Source: Bradyrhizobium symbiodeficiens (GTDB taxonomy: Bacteria > Pseudomonadota > Alphaproteobacteria > Rhizobiales > Xanthobacteraceae). Taken from it: 64,000 nt of DNA. The translations under genes were made by a program, and so were the position numbers. Location of the stretch: assembly GCF_002266465.3 (NCBI RefSeq), contig NZ_CP029427.2:6078501-6142500 (forward strand). The letters run 5' to 3'. Positions 53,855 to 62,863 of this stretch are shown one piece after another. Position 1 is the stretch's first letter, and the number at the start of each line of letters is the position of its first letter. Below the pieces are notes generated by a model that did no database searches, was not told the origin of the DNA, and was given only the letters and a program-made list of their open reading frames with translations.

Positions 53855-54913
53855 CTATCCGCCCTGGCGACGCCGGGCCGGCGCCGGCGCGATGTGGATA
53901 CGCCCGCCTGCAAGGCTGATCAAGGCTCCCGCAAGGGTCTGCCGCAAGGCCGGCCGGCCCTTTGCGCCTGCGCGAGGGCTTGCGGCGATGGCCTGGTCGA
54001 GCACCGCGAGGAGGGATTCAACCTTGCCGAGTTCCGCCGGCCCTTCGTGCCCGAGCGCGTTGATGGCGCGCAGCAGGAGCCGCAGCCGGACCTCCTCCGG
54101 CAGGACCGCGAAGGCCGAGGCCTCGAAGCTTCGCACGCCGACCTGCGACGCATCGCCGCGATCCCGCAAACGGAGGAAGCGCTCGGCGCCGTCGGCCAGC
54201 AGCTCGACCGCCGCATTGGCCCGCGCCAGCCGGGCCGCGAGCCGCACCAGCGTGCGGGCATCGCCGCCCTCGGCCGCAAGCAGCGGCAGCAGCGCGCGTA
54301 GCCGCGGCCGGGTGAAGGCGGTGTCGCGGTTGGTGGGATCGTCGGCAAAGCCGATTCCAGCCCGCTTCAAGGTCGCGATCAGCTGCGCCTTCGGCACCTC
54401 GAGCAGCGGACGCGCCAGCACGATCCCGTCGCGCTCGCTGAGGGACGCCATTGCCGACAGCCCGGCAAGTCCGCTGCCGCGCAACAGGCGCATCAACAGG
54501 GTCTCGGCCTGGTCGTCGCGGGTATGAGCGGTCAACACGTGGCTCGCGCCGACGGCACGCGCGGCCTGCGCAAGCAGGCGGTAACGCGCCTCGCGCGCCG
54601 CCGCCGGCAGACCCGTCGTCGGCTTTGCACCGCGCCAGCGCAGGGTCCGGTGCGGCAATCCGAGCTCGGCGGCGAGCCGCTTGACCTCACGCGCCTCGCG
54701 CGCCGCCTCTCGCCGCAGGCCGTGATCGATCGTAACGACGGTGAGAACCGGGCCGCGCGCGAGGCTGCGCCGCCAGCGCGCCGCAAGCCACATCAGCGCG
54801 ACCGAGTCGGGGCCGCCCGACACGGCGAGCACCAGCGCCGGCGCGCTCTTCAGGCCGGCGAAGAGCCGCCTCGCCTCGGGTGTCGAGATCGGAGAATTGT
54901 CGTCGTCTGACAT
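53855..54913 (-). CDS. tilS: tRNA(Ile)-lysidine synthase
   Basis: A 352-residue enzyme that adds lysine to the wobble cytidine of tRNA(Ile) CAU. The PP-loop ATP site reads AVSGGPDSVAL (32-37), followed by VVTIDHGLRREA and HVLTAHTRDDQAETLLMRLL. The start MSDDDNSP at 54913 is used. The Arg-rich end (APAPARRRQGG) is short for the family, which often has a C-terminal domain. It follows ybgF by 72 bases. Confidence 0.94.
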   Translation of the reverse strand: MSDDDNSPISTPEARRLFAGLKSAPALVLAVSGGPDSVALMWLAARWRRSLARGPVLTVVTIDHGLRREAAREAREVKRLAAELGLPHRTLRWRGAKPTTGLPAAAREARYRLLAQAARAVGASHVLTAHTRDDQAETLLMRLLRGSGLAGLSAMASLSERDGIVLARPLLEVPKAQLIATLKRAGIGFADDPTNRDTAFTRPRLRALLPLLAAEGGDARTLVRLAARLARANAAVELLADGAERFLRLRDRGDASQVGVRSFEASAFAVLPEEVRLRLLLRAINALGHEGPAELGKVESLLAVLDQAIAASPRAGAKGRPALRQTLAGALISLAGGRIHIAPAPARRRQGG

Positions 54914-54984
54914 GACGCTGCCCAGCAATGCTGGCACCGTTTTAGCGCAACGCCATCGGCCTTGTCAGCGCTCGACGCCGCGGG

Positions 54985-56025
54985 TCAGCACTTCACCCGC
55001 TTCTGCTCCCGGTCGACCGCGGCTTTGACGCCGGCGGAGGCGCGCGGATATTTGCGGCCGACCTCGCCGAAGGCGGCGCAGGCGGCCTCCTTCTCCTTCA
55101 GCGCGGCGAGCGACTGGCCGAGCCGCAGCAGCGCATCCGGGGCCTTGGCCGATTTTTCGTATTTGGTGGTGACGGCAAGGAAGGCTTCCGCGGAGTCGCG
55201 GTATTGCTGGCGCTGGAAGTAGCTTTCGCCGAGCCAGTATTGCGCATCCCCGAGCAGCGGGTCGCTTGGATATTTCTGCGTGAAGTTCTTCATGGTCTGC
55301 TCGGCGAGCGCATAGTCCTTGCGCTGCATGTAGCCGATGCCGAGGTCGAACTCGTCACGCGGCGTGGCCGAGGGCGGAAGCGTCGTCAGGGCCGGAGCGC
55401 CGGCGGGCGCCGGATTGCCCTGCTGGACCGGCGGATAGGCCGGCTGCGCCGGCGCCGCGGCCTGCGGATAGCGACCGCCATTGTTGGAGAGATCGAGCGG
55501 CTCGCCCGCGTTGCGCCCACCCGGGGCTCCCGCGGGCATCGGCTGCTGCCCGCCGCCGAGCGCACGCGGCGCGCCAGGCGCATTCGGATTCTGGTTCGGG
55601 TCGAACGCATCGCCGCGACGGCTTCGCCCGGGCACGCCGGGCGCCGGCTGCTCCTGAACGATCGGCGCGGGAGACGCGATTTGCGGCTGCTCGTAATTCG
55701 GCTGCACGGCCTGCTGCTGCGGCTGCTGGCGATAGCCGGGCGCGACCTGACCTGGTCCGATCTGGGCGGGCGGCATCGCCGCGACGTTGGGCGCCTGTCC
55801 GGGCGCGCCTTGCGTGCCGCTCTCGAGCGCCCGCAGCCGCTCTTCGAGCTGGCGGTTGCGGTATTGCAGCTCTTCGTTCTGGCCGGTGAGCTGGCGCAGC
55901 TGGTTCTCCAGCCGCTCGATCCGCATCTCGGGATCGTCATCGGTCTGGGCGAAGACGGGCGTGCAAAAGGGAAGCAGGGCGGCGAGTGCCACGGTGCCGG
56001 TAAAGACCTTAAATCTGGATGACAT
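54985..56025 (-). CDS. cpoB: Tol-Pal system coordinator CpoB/YbgF
   Basis: A 346-residue periplasmic protein. A signal peptide ends near TPVFAQ, followed by a coiled coil (MRIERLENQLRQLTGQNEEL and onward), a long Gln/Pro/Ala-rich linker, and a C-terminal TPR domain starting at EFDLGIGYMQRKDYALAEQT. This is the order typical of YbgF. It coordinates Tol-Pal with peptidoglycan synthesis. The start MSSRFKVFTG at 56025 is preferred; Met MFRRRP 14 codons earlier is possible. Confidence 0.93.
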   Translation of the reverse strand: MSSRFKVFTGTVALAALLPFCTPVFAQTDDDPEMRIERLENQLRQLTGQNEELQYRNRQLEERLRALESGTQGAPGQAPNVAAMPPAQIGPGQVAPGYRQQPQQQAVQPNYEQPQIASPAPIVQEQPAPGVPGRSRRGDAFDPNQNPNAPGAPRALGGGQQPMPAGAPGGRNAGEPLDLSNNGGRYPQAAAPAQPAYPPVQQGNPAPAGAPALTTLPPSATPRDEFDLGIGYMQRKDYALAEQTMKNFTQKYPSDPLLGDAQYWLGESYFQRQQYRDSAEAFLAVTTKYEKSAKAPDALLRLGQSLAALKEKEAACAAFGEVGRKYPRASAGVKAAVDREQKRVKC

Positions 56026-56150
56026 CTTGCCCTGACGACGAAAGCGAAATGGCCTGCGACGGAACATGCGACGCGCCACACATTGAGGGGGAGTACGCCA
56101 AAAATGTGTCTGGCACCACGTGGATTCTGTCACGGATTGCTGAAACGAAA

Positions 56151-56172
56151 CCGGCGCCCGAGAGGGCGCCGG
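56151..56172 (-). terminator. Hairpin between pal and cpoB
   Basis: CCGGCGCCC pairs perfectly with GGGCGCCGG around GAGA; on the minus strand it is followed by TTTCGTTTC. It lies 55 bases after pal, so it may partly end the pal transcript before cpoB. Confidence 0.75.
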
Positions 56173-56226
56173 CATAATCGGTTCTGCAAGATGAACGGCG
56201 CCTGACCGAGCGTCAGTATCCCGGCG

Positions 56227-56715
56227 TCAGGAGCTCGCGTTCAGCACGGTAACGGCGCGACGGTTCTGCGACCAGCAGGAGATGTCGTTACAGACGGCGA
56301 CCGGCCGCTCCTTGCCGTAGGAGATCGTGCGCATGCGGTTCGGATCGATGCCGCGCGAGGCGAGGAACGAACGCACCGACTGGGCGCGGCGGGCGCCGAG
56401 CGCGATGTTGTATTCGCGGGTGCCGCGCTCGTCGGCATGACCTTCGATGGTGAAGCTGTAGCGCGGATAGCTCTGGAGCCACTGCGCCTGCTTCTCCAGG
56501 GTCACGATCGCCTGCGGGGTCAGATCGGTCTGGTCGCTTTCGAAGAACACGCGGTCGCCCACGTTGACGACGAAGTCCTGCTGGCTGCCCGGCGTCGCCG
56601 CATTGGCCATCGCATCCGTCGCGGCATTCTTGTTGGCGCAGGCGCCCATCGACAGCGCGACGGCGAGTACCGCAACCAGCTTCAATCCCTGGAGGATACG
56701 CATAGGATGTTTCAT
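56227..56715 (-). CDS. pal: Peptidoglycan-associated lipoprotein Pal
   Basis: A 162-residue outer-membrane lipoprotein. Its lipobox LSMGAC is followed by the OmpA-like domain with the peptidoglycan-binding pattern TIEGHADERGTREYNIALGA and RRAQSVRSFL. Pal links the outer membrane to the wall and binds TolB. It is separated from tolB by two unrelated genes. Confidence 0.97.
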   Translation of the reverse strand: MKHPMRILQGLKLVAVLAVALSMGACANKNAATDAMANAATPGSQQDFVVNVGDRVFFESDQTDLTPQAIVTLEKQAQWLQSYPRYSFTIEGHADERGTREYNIALGARRAQSVRSFLASRGIDPNRMRTISYGKERPVAVCNDISCWSQNRRAVTVLNASS

Positions 56716-56780
56716 TCCGGAGCCTCCACGCTCACGTTAGTCAACTGCTGTCCGGTCTACAGGGGGTTGGTTAAGCGAAC

Positions 56781-56802
56781 GTTCCGTCAACCTTGACGGA
56801 AC
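56781..56802. promoter_or_regulatory. Inverted repeat upstream of pal
   Basis: GTTCCGTCAA and TTGACGGAAC form perfect 10-base arms around CC, 66 bases upstream of the pal start. It could be an operator or a transcript end of the acyl synthase gene, whose stop is 180 bases away. No U-run follows. Confidence 0.5.
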
Positions 56803-56981
56803 CTTGCCTCAGCCGATCAAATGCCCCCAACCAGCGAAAAGCAACCGTCATGGTTAATGGGTTGTAAATGTGGCGCGAGGGTGAAGGCAAGTCGCCGGCG
56901 GCCAAAAACGCCGGCATTCGCCGGAATTTTGGGTGCAGGGCGTGATGTGGGACGACACGTAACGGGCAAAAAAGCCAAGGC

Positions 56982-57740
56982 TCAAGCCAGGGCCGCATCC
57001 GCGCCAACGCCGACTCGGGCGTGGGCGGCGTCCGCCACGAGCACCGGCCGCTGCGGCACCTGGCGCTGGCCGCCGCGCCCGAACAGCATACGCCGCTCGA
57101 AGGCGGTCGACCGCATGATCGGATATCGCTCGAACACCTTCTTGCGGAAGGTCGGGAAGTCCGCTGCCATCAATCCGAACGGCTTGGTGAGGCCGGGAAC
57201 CAGCCGGGGCTCGGCGATGGTCTCGTGCAGGAACACCCGGCGGTAGAAGGCTTGATGCTCTGAACGCACGATGGCGAGGCCGAGATCGGCATTGAAATGC
57301 TCGCAGGCCATGTAAGCGAGACGGGTCGTCAGATATGGCAATTCCGGAACCCGCTTGACCTGGTCGGGATCGGCGACGAAGCGGGTCGGGTCGATCATGA
57401 CCTCGCCGCGATCGAGCCGCGGCATCAGGATGTCCGGGAAGACATCGGCCGAGGTGGACTCGCGCCATTCCGACGTCAGCACGCTGATGCGCACCGAGCT
57501 GCAGAGCTCGCCATGGAGATAGACGCCGAAGGTCCACGCGTTCGGCAGTTCGTCGTAGCGGTCTGTGACGCGTGCGTCCGCCGAAGGCTTGACGGCGCCT
57601 TCCCGCAGATAGGCGCGGTAGCGGAGATTGTAGATCTCCTCTTTCTCCGCGGCGGTTTCCGCAAGATGATAGTCGACGTCGGTCAGGAGCTCCGCTCCCC
57701 GTCCAACAGCCGAAATGACAGATCTGGCTGAGGACTGCAT
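56982..57740 (-). CDS. FeeM/LuxI-like N-acyl synthase (GNAT fold)
   Basis: A 252-residue protein. Its first part reads IYNLRYRAYLREGA, DRYDELPNAWTFGVYLHGEL and SSVRIS, the layout of acyl-homoserine-lactone and N-acyl amino acid synthases (FeeM). Later, DPTRFVADP and LGLAIVRSEHQAFYRRVF fit the FeeM core. These enzymes join an acyl group from acyl-ACP to an amino acid or homoserine lactone. The product is unknown; the Arg and Asp positions expected for catalysis are visible. It is followed by pal. Confidence 0.72.
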   Translation of the reverse strand: MQSSARSVISAVGRGAELLTDVDYHLAETAAEKEEIYNLRYRAYLREGAVKPSADARVTDRYDELPNAWTFGVYLHGELCSSVRISVLTSEWRESTSADVFPDILMPRLDRGEVMIDPTRFVADPDQVKRVPELPYLTTRLAYMACEHFNADLGLAIVRSEHQAFYRRVFLHETIAEPRLVPGLTKPFGLMAADFPTFRKKVFERYPIMRSTAFERRMLFGRGGQRQVPQRPVLVADAAHARVGVGADAALA

Positions 57741-57818
57741 TCCAACTCCCTACCTACACACACGCCACGGCATCCAAAGCCAATCGCCGCAAGACAACTT
57801 GCACGGGCGCGGCAATTA

Positions 57819-57833
57819 TTAACACTCTCTTAA
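57819..57833. promoter_or_regulatory. CtrA-type box upstream of the acyl synthase gene
   Basis: TTAACACTCTCTTAA, followed by C, matches TTAA-N7-TTAAC. It lies 79 bases before the start codon of the acyl synthase gene. Confidence 0.5.
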
Positions 57834-57928
57834 CAGGTATGCAAAGCAATCGAAGCGTTAAGGTTAACCCCGTAGCACTACGGTGAGCTGCAACAGCCTG
57901 AAATGATGGGACCTTTCGAGAAACGGGC

Positions 57929-60277
57929 TTAAGCGAAGGAGCGCGAGCTGGCGACGTGGAGCTGGCCTTCGCCGCGCCGTCCATGCGAGGCGTTGAGCAG
58001 CTGGCGCATCCGCACGGCGGGCACCGGACGGCTGAACAGATAGCCCTGCGCCTCGGAGACGGTGCCGTCGGCGCTGATCAGATCGAGCTGCTCGTTGGTC
58101 TCGATGCCCTCGACCACCACGGCCATACCGAGATCGGCCGACAGCCGCGCCACGCCGCGGAGCAGCGTCAGCGGCCGGTCGGTGTCGATGCCTTCGAGGA
58201 AGGAGCGGTCGATCTTCACCTTCTGCATCGGGAAATTGTGCAGATAGCTGAGGCTGGAATAGCCGGTGCCGAAATCGTCGAGCGAGATGCGCACGCCGAG
58301 CGCGTGCAATTGCGACAGGATGTCGTGGGTGAGCTGGGTGTTGCGCAGCAGCGAGGACTCGGTGATCTCGATCTCCAGCCGATGCGCCGGCAGGCCCGAC
58401 ACTTCGAGCGCGTAGCGGATTTCGCTCAGCACGTCGCGCTGGTGGAATTGCTGCGGCGAGAAGTTCACGGCGACGCTGACGCCCTCCGGCCACTTCATGC
58501 ATTCCATGCAGGCGCGGCGCAGGATCCAGCGGCCGAGATCGACGATCAGGCCCATGTCCTCGGCGACCGGAATGATGTCGACCGGCGAGACCGTGCCGCG
58601 CACCGGATGATTCCAGCGCAGCAGCGCCTCGCAGGTGGTGATCTTGCCGGACTTCAGATTGACCAGCGGCTGATAGAACAGCTCGAACTCCTCGTTGGCG
58701 AGCGCCTTGCGCAGATCGAGCTCGAGGATGCGGCGCGCCTCGACGGTCGCCGCCATCTCGTCGCGGAAGAAGCAGAAGGTGCCGCGGCCGTCGGCCTTGG
58801 CGCGGTACAGCGCCATGTCGGCGTTCTTGAGCAGGGTGTCGGCGCTGACGGGTTCGTCCGGCGAGGTCAGCGCGATGCCGACGCTGGCGCCGATCTCGAC
58901 CAGATGATTGTCGATGCGGTAGCGCTCGCTCAACCGCTCGACGATGCGGCGGGCAAGCGCGGCGGCGTCCTCCGCCGAAGAAATGTTCTGCTGGAACACG
59001 ACGAACTCGTCGCCGCCGAAGCGGGCGACGAAATCTTCGGGGCGCAGCATCTCGCGCAGACGATTGGCGACCGCACACAGCAGCTGGTCGCCGCAGGGAT
59101 GACCGAGCGTGTCGTTGACCTGCTTGAACTGGTCGAGGTCGACGAAGAGCAGCGCGGAGAGGCGCTCGGCATGATGCGAGTTCGCCAGCAGCCGCTGGAT
59201 CTCGTCGTGGAAGCTGACCCGGTTGGGCAGTGCCGTGAGCTCGTCATAACGAGCCAGATGGCTGATGCGGGCTTCCGCAACGGTGCGTTCGGTGATGTCT
59301 TCCAGCAGCAGCACCGTGCCGCCGCCGGTCATCGGCTGGAACGTCCAGGCCAGCGTGCGGGCGCGCGAGGAGTCGGGATCGGCGGTGACGATCTCGCAGA
59401 CCCGCGCATGCTCGATTTCGGCCAGGATCTGGTCGCCGCTCTCCGCCGAGATCGACCCGGCGGAAACGCAGGCCGAGACGATATCGGCGGCAGTGGCGCC
59501 GCGCTTGACGAGATCCTCGGGCAAGGCCATCAGCTCGCCGAAGCGGTGGTTCATCACCGCAAGGCGGCCGTCGGCGCGGAACATGCACAGGCCGTGCGGC
59601 ATGTTGTTGAGCGCGGTGTCGAACTGGCTCGCCAGCGCGGATTCGCGGAAGCTCGAAGTCAGCGCCTTGACGAAGATCGCGTGCAGGCTGAGGTTGATGT
59701 TCTTGAGCCCGATGAAGAAGAACACCAGCAGGATGGCGAGACCGATGTGGTAAAATCCGCCGTGCAGCAGCAAGGCGAGCGACATCGGACCGCAGGCCAG
59801 CGCGACGTGCCACTGGATCACCCGGGGCTGCCCGTAATTGCGGGCGGCGCCGCCCGCGGTGTAGCCGATGCCGATGGCGACACAGAGCATATCGGCGATC
59901 GGATCGTTGTTGTTGTAGATGACGACGAAGGCCCACACACCGAGCACCGCCGCATAGGTTAGCGCGCCGATCCAGTAACGCGGCGCGAGGTGCTTGGCCT
60001 CTTCGAATGACAGCGTTTGGGTGCGGTTCTCGTATCCGCGCATCTGGAACGCACGTGCGGTGCCGATGGCAATCAGCAGGAACGCAAGCGGCCACAGCCA
60101 GACGTCGCCCGTCTTCATCGCAGTCATCACCGCGGCCACGGCAGCGGAGGCCGAGCCGAGGAAGATCGCCCAGAAATTCTGCACCATGGAGTTGATGAGA
60201 GCGGCGTAGAGAATCGGCTCCAGCTCGTCTCGATCACTCTGCTTCTGGTCGGCCAGTTGCATTGGCTTGTTACGCAT
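57929..60277 (-). CDS. Membrane GGDEF-EAL protein in the tol-pal cluster
   Basis: A 782-residue c-di-GMP protein. About six N-terminal helices (35-200) form an unknown membrane sensor. A PAS-like domain follows (about 215-335). The GGDEF motif is intact at 421-425 with an RPED inhibitory site before it, and the EAL domain is complete: EALLRWNHP (550-552), NFSPQQF, EITESSLL, DDFGTGYSSLSYL, KIDRSFL and VEGIET. Both cyclase and phosphodiesterase activity are possible. It lies between tolB and the acyl synthase gene on the same strand. Confidence 0.93.
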   Translation of the reverse strand: MRNKPMQLADQKQSDRDELEPILYAALINSMVQNFWAIFLGSASAAVAAVMTAMKTGDVWLWPLAFLLIAIGTARAFQMRGYENRTQTLSFEEAKHLAPRYWIGALTYAAVLGVWAFVVIYNNNDPIADMLCVAIGIGYTAGGAARNYGQPRVIQWHVALACGPMSLALLLHGGFYHIGLAILLVFFFIGLKNINLSLHAIFVKALTSSFRESALASQFDTALNNMPHGLCMFRADGRLAVMNHRFGELMALPEDLVKRGATAADIVSACVSAGSISAESGDQILAEIEHARVCEIVTADPDSSRARTLAWTFQPMTGGGTVLLLEDITERTVAEARISHLARYDELTALPNRVSFHDEIQRLLANSHHAERLSALLFVDLDQFKQVNDTLGHPCGDQLLCAVANRLREMLRPEDFVARFGGDEFVVFQQNISSAEDAAALARRIVERLSERYRIDNHLVEIGASVGIALTSPDEPVSADTLLKNADMALYRAKADGRGTFCFFRDEMAATVEARRILELDLRKALANEEFELFYQPLVNLKSGKITTCEALLRWNHPVRGTVSPVDIIPVAEDMGLIVDLGRWILRRACMECMKWPEGVSVAVNFSPQQFHQRDVLSEIRYALEVSGLPAHRLEIEITESSLLRNTQLTHDILSQLHALGVRISLDDFGTGYSSLSYLHNFPMQKVKIDRSFLEGIDTDRPLTLLRGVARLSADLGMAVVVEGIETNEQLDLISADGTVSEAQGYLFSRPVPAVRMRQLLNASHGRRGEGQLHVASSRSFA

Positions 60278-60445
60278 CCTGTTTGGAGCGTACTTTTACC
60301 CAGCCCAGATGAAGTCTTTCTGAGGGAACATCGTTAAAGTCGAGTTGTTTTTCGGTATCAGCGAACCGATTTCCGCTTAAATATCAAGCAACTAGGCAAG
60401 CCTTGCCGAGCCCAAGGTAAAGGAAAGCTTGCTTTGCACGGAGAA

Positions 60446-60500
60446 GTCGAAAAAATCGGCGCGTTTTTCGACAACATCGCGCATCCGAACGTGCGATGTT
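60446..60500 (-). terminator. Double hairpin after tolB
   Basis: On the minus strand, AACATCGC/GCGATGTT is followed by GTCGAAAAA/TTTTTCGAC and a run of T. The pair begins 15 bases after the tolB stop. It probably ends the tolQRAB transcript, so the next genes need their own promoter. Confidence 0.6.
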
Positions 60501-60514
60501 TTAGCGCTCTCTCG

Positions 60515-61876
60515 TCAGCCCGCCGTGGAGGATAGCAGCGGCGACCATGCCGGGTCGGAAGCGAAGCCCGGCGTCGGGACCTTGAGCTCGTTGCGGCCGG
60601 AGATGTCGACGCTGTACAGCGACGGCCCGCCATTGCCGCCGGGATCGCGGAAGAACATCAGCACGCGGCCGTTCGGCGAGAAGGTCGGGCCTTCGTTGTG
60701 GAAGCCGGAAGTGAGCAGCCGCTCGCCGGAGCCGTCCGGCTTCATCACGCCGATCGAGAACTGCCCGCCGCCCTGTCTCGTGAAGGCGATGTAATCGCCC
60801 TTCGGCGACCACACCGGGGTCGAGTAGCTGGCGTTGGTATCGTCCTTGGAGAACGAGATCCGCTGCGCCTGTCCGCCGCCCGCCGCCATCACATAGATCT
60901 GCGACCGGCCGCCACGATCGGACTCGAAGCAGATGCGACTGCCGTCCGGCGAATAGGATGGAGACGTGTCGATCGCCGGCGTGTCGGTGAGGCGCGTGGT
61001 CGAGCGCGAGCGCAGATCCATCACGAACAAATTGGAATTGCCGCCCTGCTGCAGGCTCATGATGACGCGCTGGCCGTCCGGCGAGAAGCGCGGCGCAAAG
61101 GTCATGCCCGGGAAGTTGCCGACGATCTCGCGCTGGCCGGTCTCGATGTTGAAGAGATAGACTTTCGGATCGCCCTGGCCGAACTCCATGTAGGTGATCT
61201 CTTGCGAGTTCGGCGAGAAGCGCGGCGTCAGCACGAGGTCGGCGCCGCGGGTCAGATAGCGCACATTGGCGCCGTCCTGGTCCATCATCGCGAGCCGCTT
61301 GACGCGGCGCTCCTTTGGACCGCTCTCGTCCACGAACACCACGCGGCTGTCGAAATAGCCCTTCTCGCCGGTCATCCGCTCATAGATCTGGTCGGAGATG
61401 ATGTGGGCGATGCGACGCCAATATTCCGGCGAGGTGAAATATTGCTGTCCCGCAAGCTGCTGGCCGGAGACCACGTCCCACAAACGGAATTCGGCCTTCA
61501 GCCGTCCATCTGACTGCCGCGTCATCCGGCCGGTGACGAGGGCCTGCGCGTTGATGGTCTTCCAGTTCTGGAATTGCGGCGCGACGTCGATGTTGCTGAT
61601 GCGCTCGATGAAGGCAGCCTGGTCGATCGGCGCGAACAGCCCCGAGCGCTTCAGGTTGTTGGTGATGACCTGGGTCACACCATTGCCGACGTCGCCATCG
61701 GCGGGCGAGCCGGGCACGAAATTGGTGATCGCGATCGGGATCGGTTGAAACTCGGTCGGGTCGATACGAATTCGCGGCTGGGCCTGCGCGAAGGCCTTTC
61801 CGCCCCCGAGCATCGCGAGCGTCGATCCGGTCAGGGTCATGAAGCGGCGGCGGTTCAGCGATCGGACGTCATTCAT
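60515..61876 (-). CDS. tolB: Tol-Pal system beta-propeller protein TolB
   Basis: A 453-residue periplasmic protein that interacts with Pal and TolA. The N-terminus is MNDVRSLNRRRFMTLTGSTL, a twin-arginine-type signal, then a TolB N-terminal domain (DVAPQFQNWKTINAQALVTG) and a six-blade propeller (for example ITYMEFGQGDPKVYLFNIET). The start MNDVRSL is used. It begins 23 bases after tolA. Confidence 0.96.
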   Translation of the reverse strand: MNDVRSLNRRRFMTLTGSTLAMLGGGKAFAQAQPRIRIDPTEFQPIPIAITNFVPGSPADGDVGNGVTQVITNNLKRSGLFAPIDQAAFIERISNIDVAPQFQNWKTINAQALVTGRMTRQSDGRLKAEFRLWDVVSGQQLAGQQYFTSPEYWRRIAHIISDQIYERMTGEKGYFDSRVVFVDESGPKERRVKRLAMMDQDGANVRYLTRGADLVLTPRFSPNSQEITYMEFGQGDPKVYLFNIETGQREIVGNFPGMTFAPRFSPDGQRVIMSLQQGGNSNLFVMDLRSRSTTRLTDTPAIDTSPSYSPDGSRICFESDRGGRSQIYVMAAGGGQAQRISFSKDDTNASYSTPVWSPKGDYIAFTRQGGGQFSIGVMKPDGSGERLLTSGFHNEGPTFSPNGRVLMFFRDPGGNGGPSLYSVDISGRNELKVPTPGFASDPAWSPLLSSTAG

Positions 61877-61899
61877 TGCAAAATTCTTTTGTTCGGATG

Positions 61900-62859
61900 T
61901 CACAACATATCTTTCAAGCCGAAAGTCATCGGAATGAGCTTCCAGCTCTCGTACTGCTGCTTCGGCATGAACGAGTAGGCCTGACACTGCACGATGGCGC
62001 GTTTGGCGCTCTCCGCCACCGCCTGGGCGATCGACCGTGAAGGTCCCCTCACCGCGACCACGATGGGTTCGGAGGCGAGCGAGCCATCGATCTTCATGGA
62101 GATGTCGATGTCAGCCTCGTATTGATCAGCATCCTGCCCGTTATAGGTGGGCGTGAAGCAATGCTTGATTTTCTCAACGAACGCACCGCGCCAGGTCGCA
62201 ACGTTATTGGAGGCCGTGCCCGTCGCTGCCCCCAGCGAAGCCGACGCATTCAGCGCCGAGCCGGTCTGCTCGTGCCGGGTCGCGGCGCGCTTGTCGAGGT
62301 CGCGCTGGATCTGCGCGGGATCGAAGCTGCGCTCCTTGGGCTTCGGCTGCTGCTGCGGCTGCACCGCCGCAACCTTTTGCTCCACGTGCTTGGGCGGCGG
62401 CTTCTTGGTCTCCAGCTTCTTCTGCAGCTCGGCGATCGGATCTTCCTTGGCCGGATCAGGTTTCTTCTCCTGCGGCTTCGGTTCTTCCTTCGGCTTCGCC
62501 TCGGCGACGGGCTTCGGCGGCTCGGGCTTCTTCTCCACCGGCTTCTCGGCCGGCTTCGGCGGCGGCTCCGGCTGCGAATTGGTCTTGATCAGCTCTTTCT
62601 TCTCGGTGACCTTGCCGACAGCGTCTTCCTCCGGCTTGGGCTCCGCGATCTTCTCCACCTTGGGCTTGGGCTCTTCCTTCTTGCCGGTCTTCTGCCCGGC
62701 CATCATCTTGGCGAGCTGATCTGTGGAGATGATGTCGATCGGGAGCGACTCTTCCGGCGCGATGTAGGCCTTGCTGCTGAAGGTGACGAGCCCCCATCCC
62801 AGCACGAGCACGTGGAGGGCAATCGACGCAACGAGTGTCTTGTCGACGTTCACCTTCAC
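61900..62859 (-). CDS. tolA: TolA-like membrane-anchored energy transducer
   Basis: A 319-residue protein with an N-terminal helix (TLVASIALHVLVLGWGLVTF), a long Lys/Pro/Glu-rich domain II, and a C-terminal TonB/TolA-like globular domain (VEKIKHCFTPTYNGQ to MPKQQYESWKLIPMTFGL). The GTG start at 62859 is used because it lies 4 bases after the tolR stop; the open frame extends into tolR. It spans the periplasm and transmits energy from TolQR. Confidence 0.92.
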   Translation of the reverse strand: MKVNVDKTLVASIALHVLVLGWGLVTFSSKAYIAPEESLPIDIISTDQLAKMMAGQKTGKKEEPKPKVEKIAEPKPEEDAVGKVTEKKELIKTNSQPEPPPKPAEKPVEKKPEPPKPVAEAKPKEEPKPQEKKPDPAKEDPIAELQKKLETKKPPPKHVEQKVAAVQPQQQPKPKERSFDPAQIQRDLDKRAATRHEQTGSALNASASLGAATGTASNNVATWRGAFVEKIKHCFTPTYNGQDADQYEADIDISMKIDGSLASEPIVVAVRGPSRSIAQAVAESAKRAIVQCQAYSFMPKQQYESWKLIPMTFGLKDML

Positions 62860-62863
62860 CGGC

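Noticed and set aside
57858..57870. TTAAGGTTAAC near the second GGDEF-EAL gene as another CtrA site
   Set aside because: The halves are only 2 bases apart, which does not match TTAA-N7-TTAA.
57956..59962. A 668-codon plus-strand frame opposite the second GGDEF-EAL gene
   Set aside because: Antisense shadow with low-complexity Arg/Asp/Ala composition; the minus strand has all catalytic motifs.
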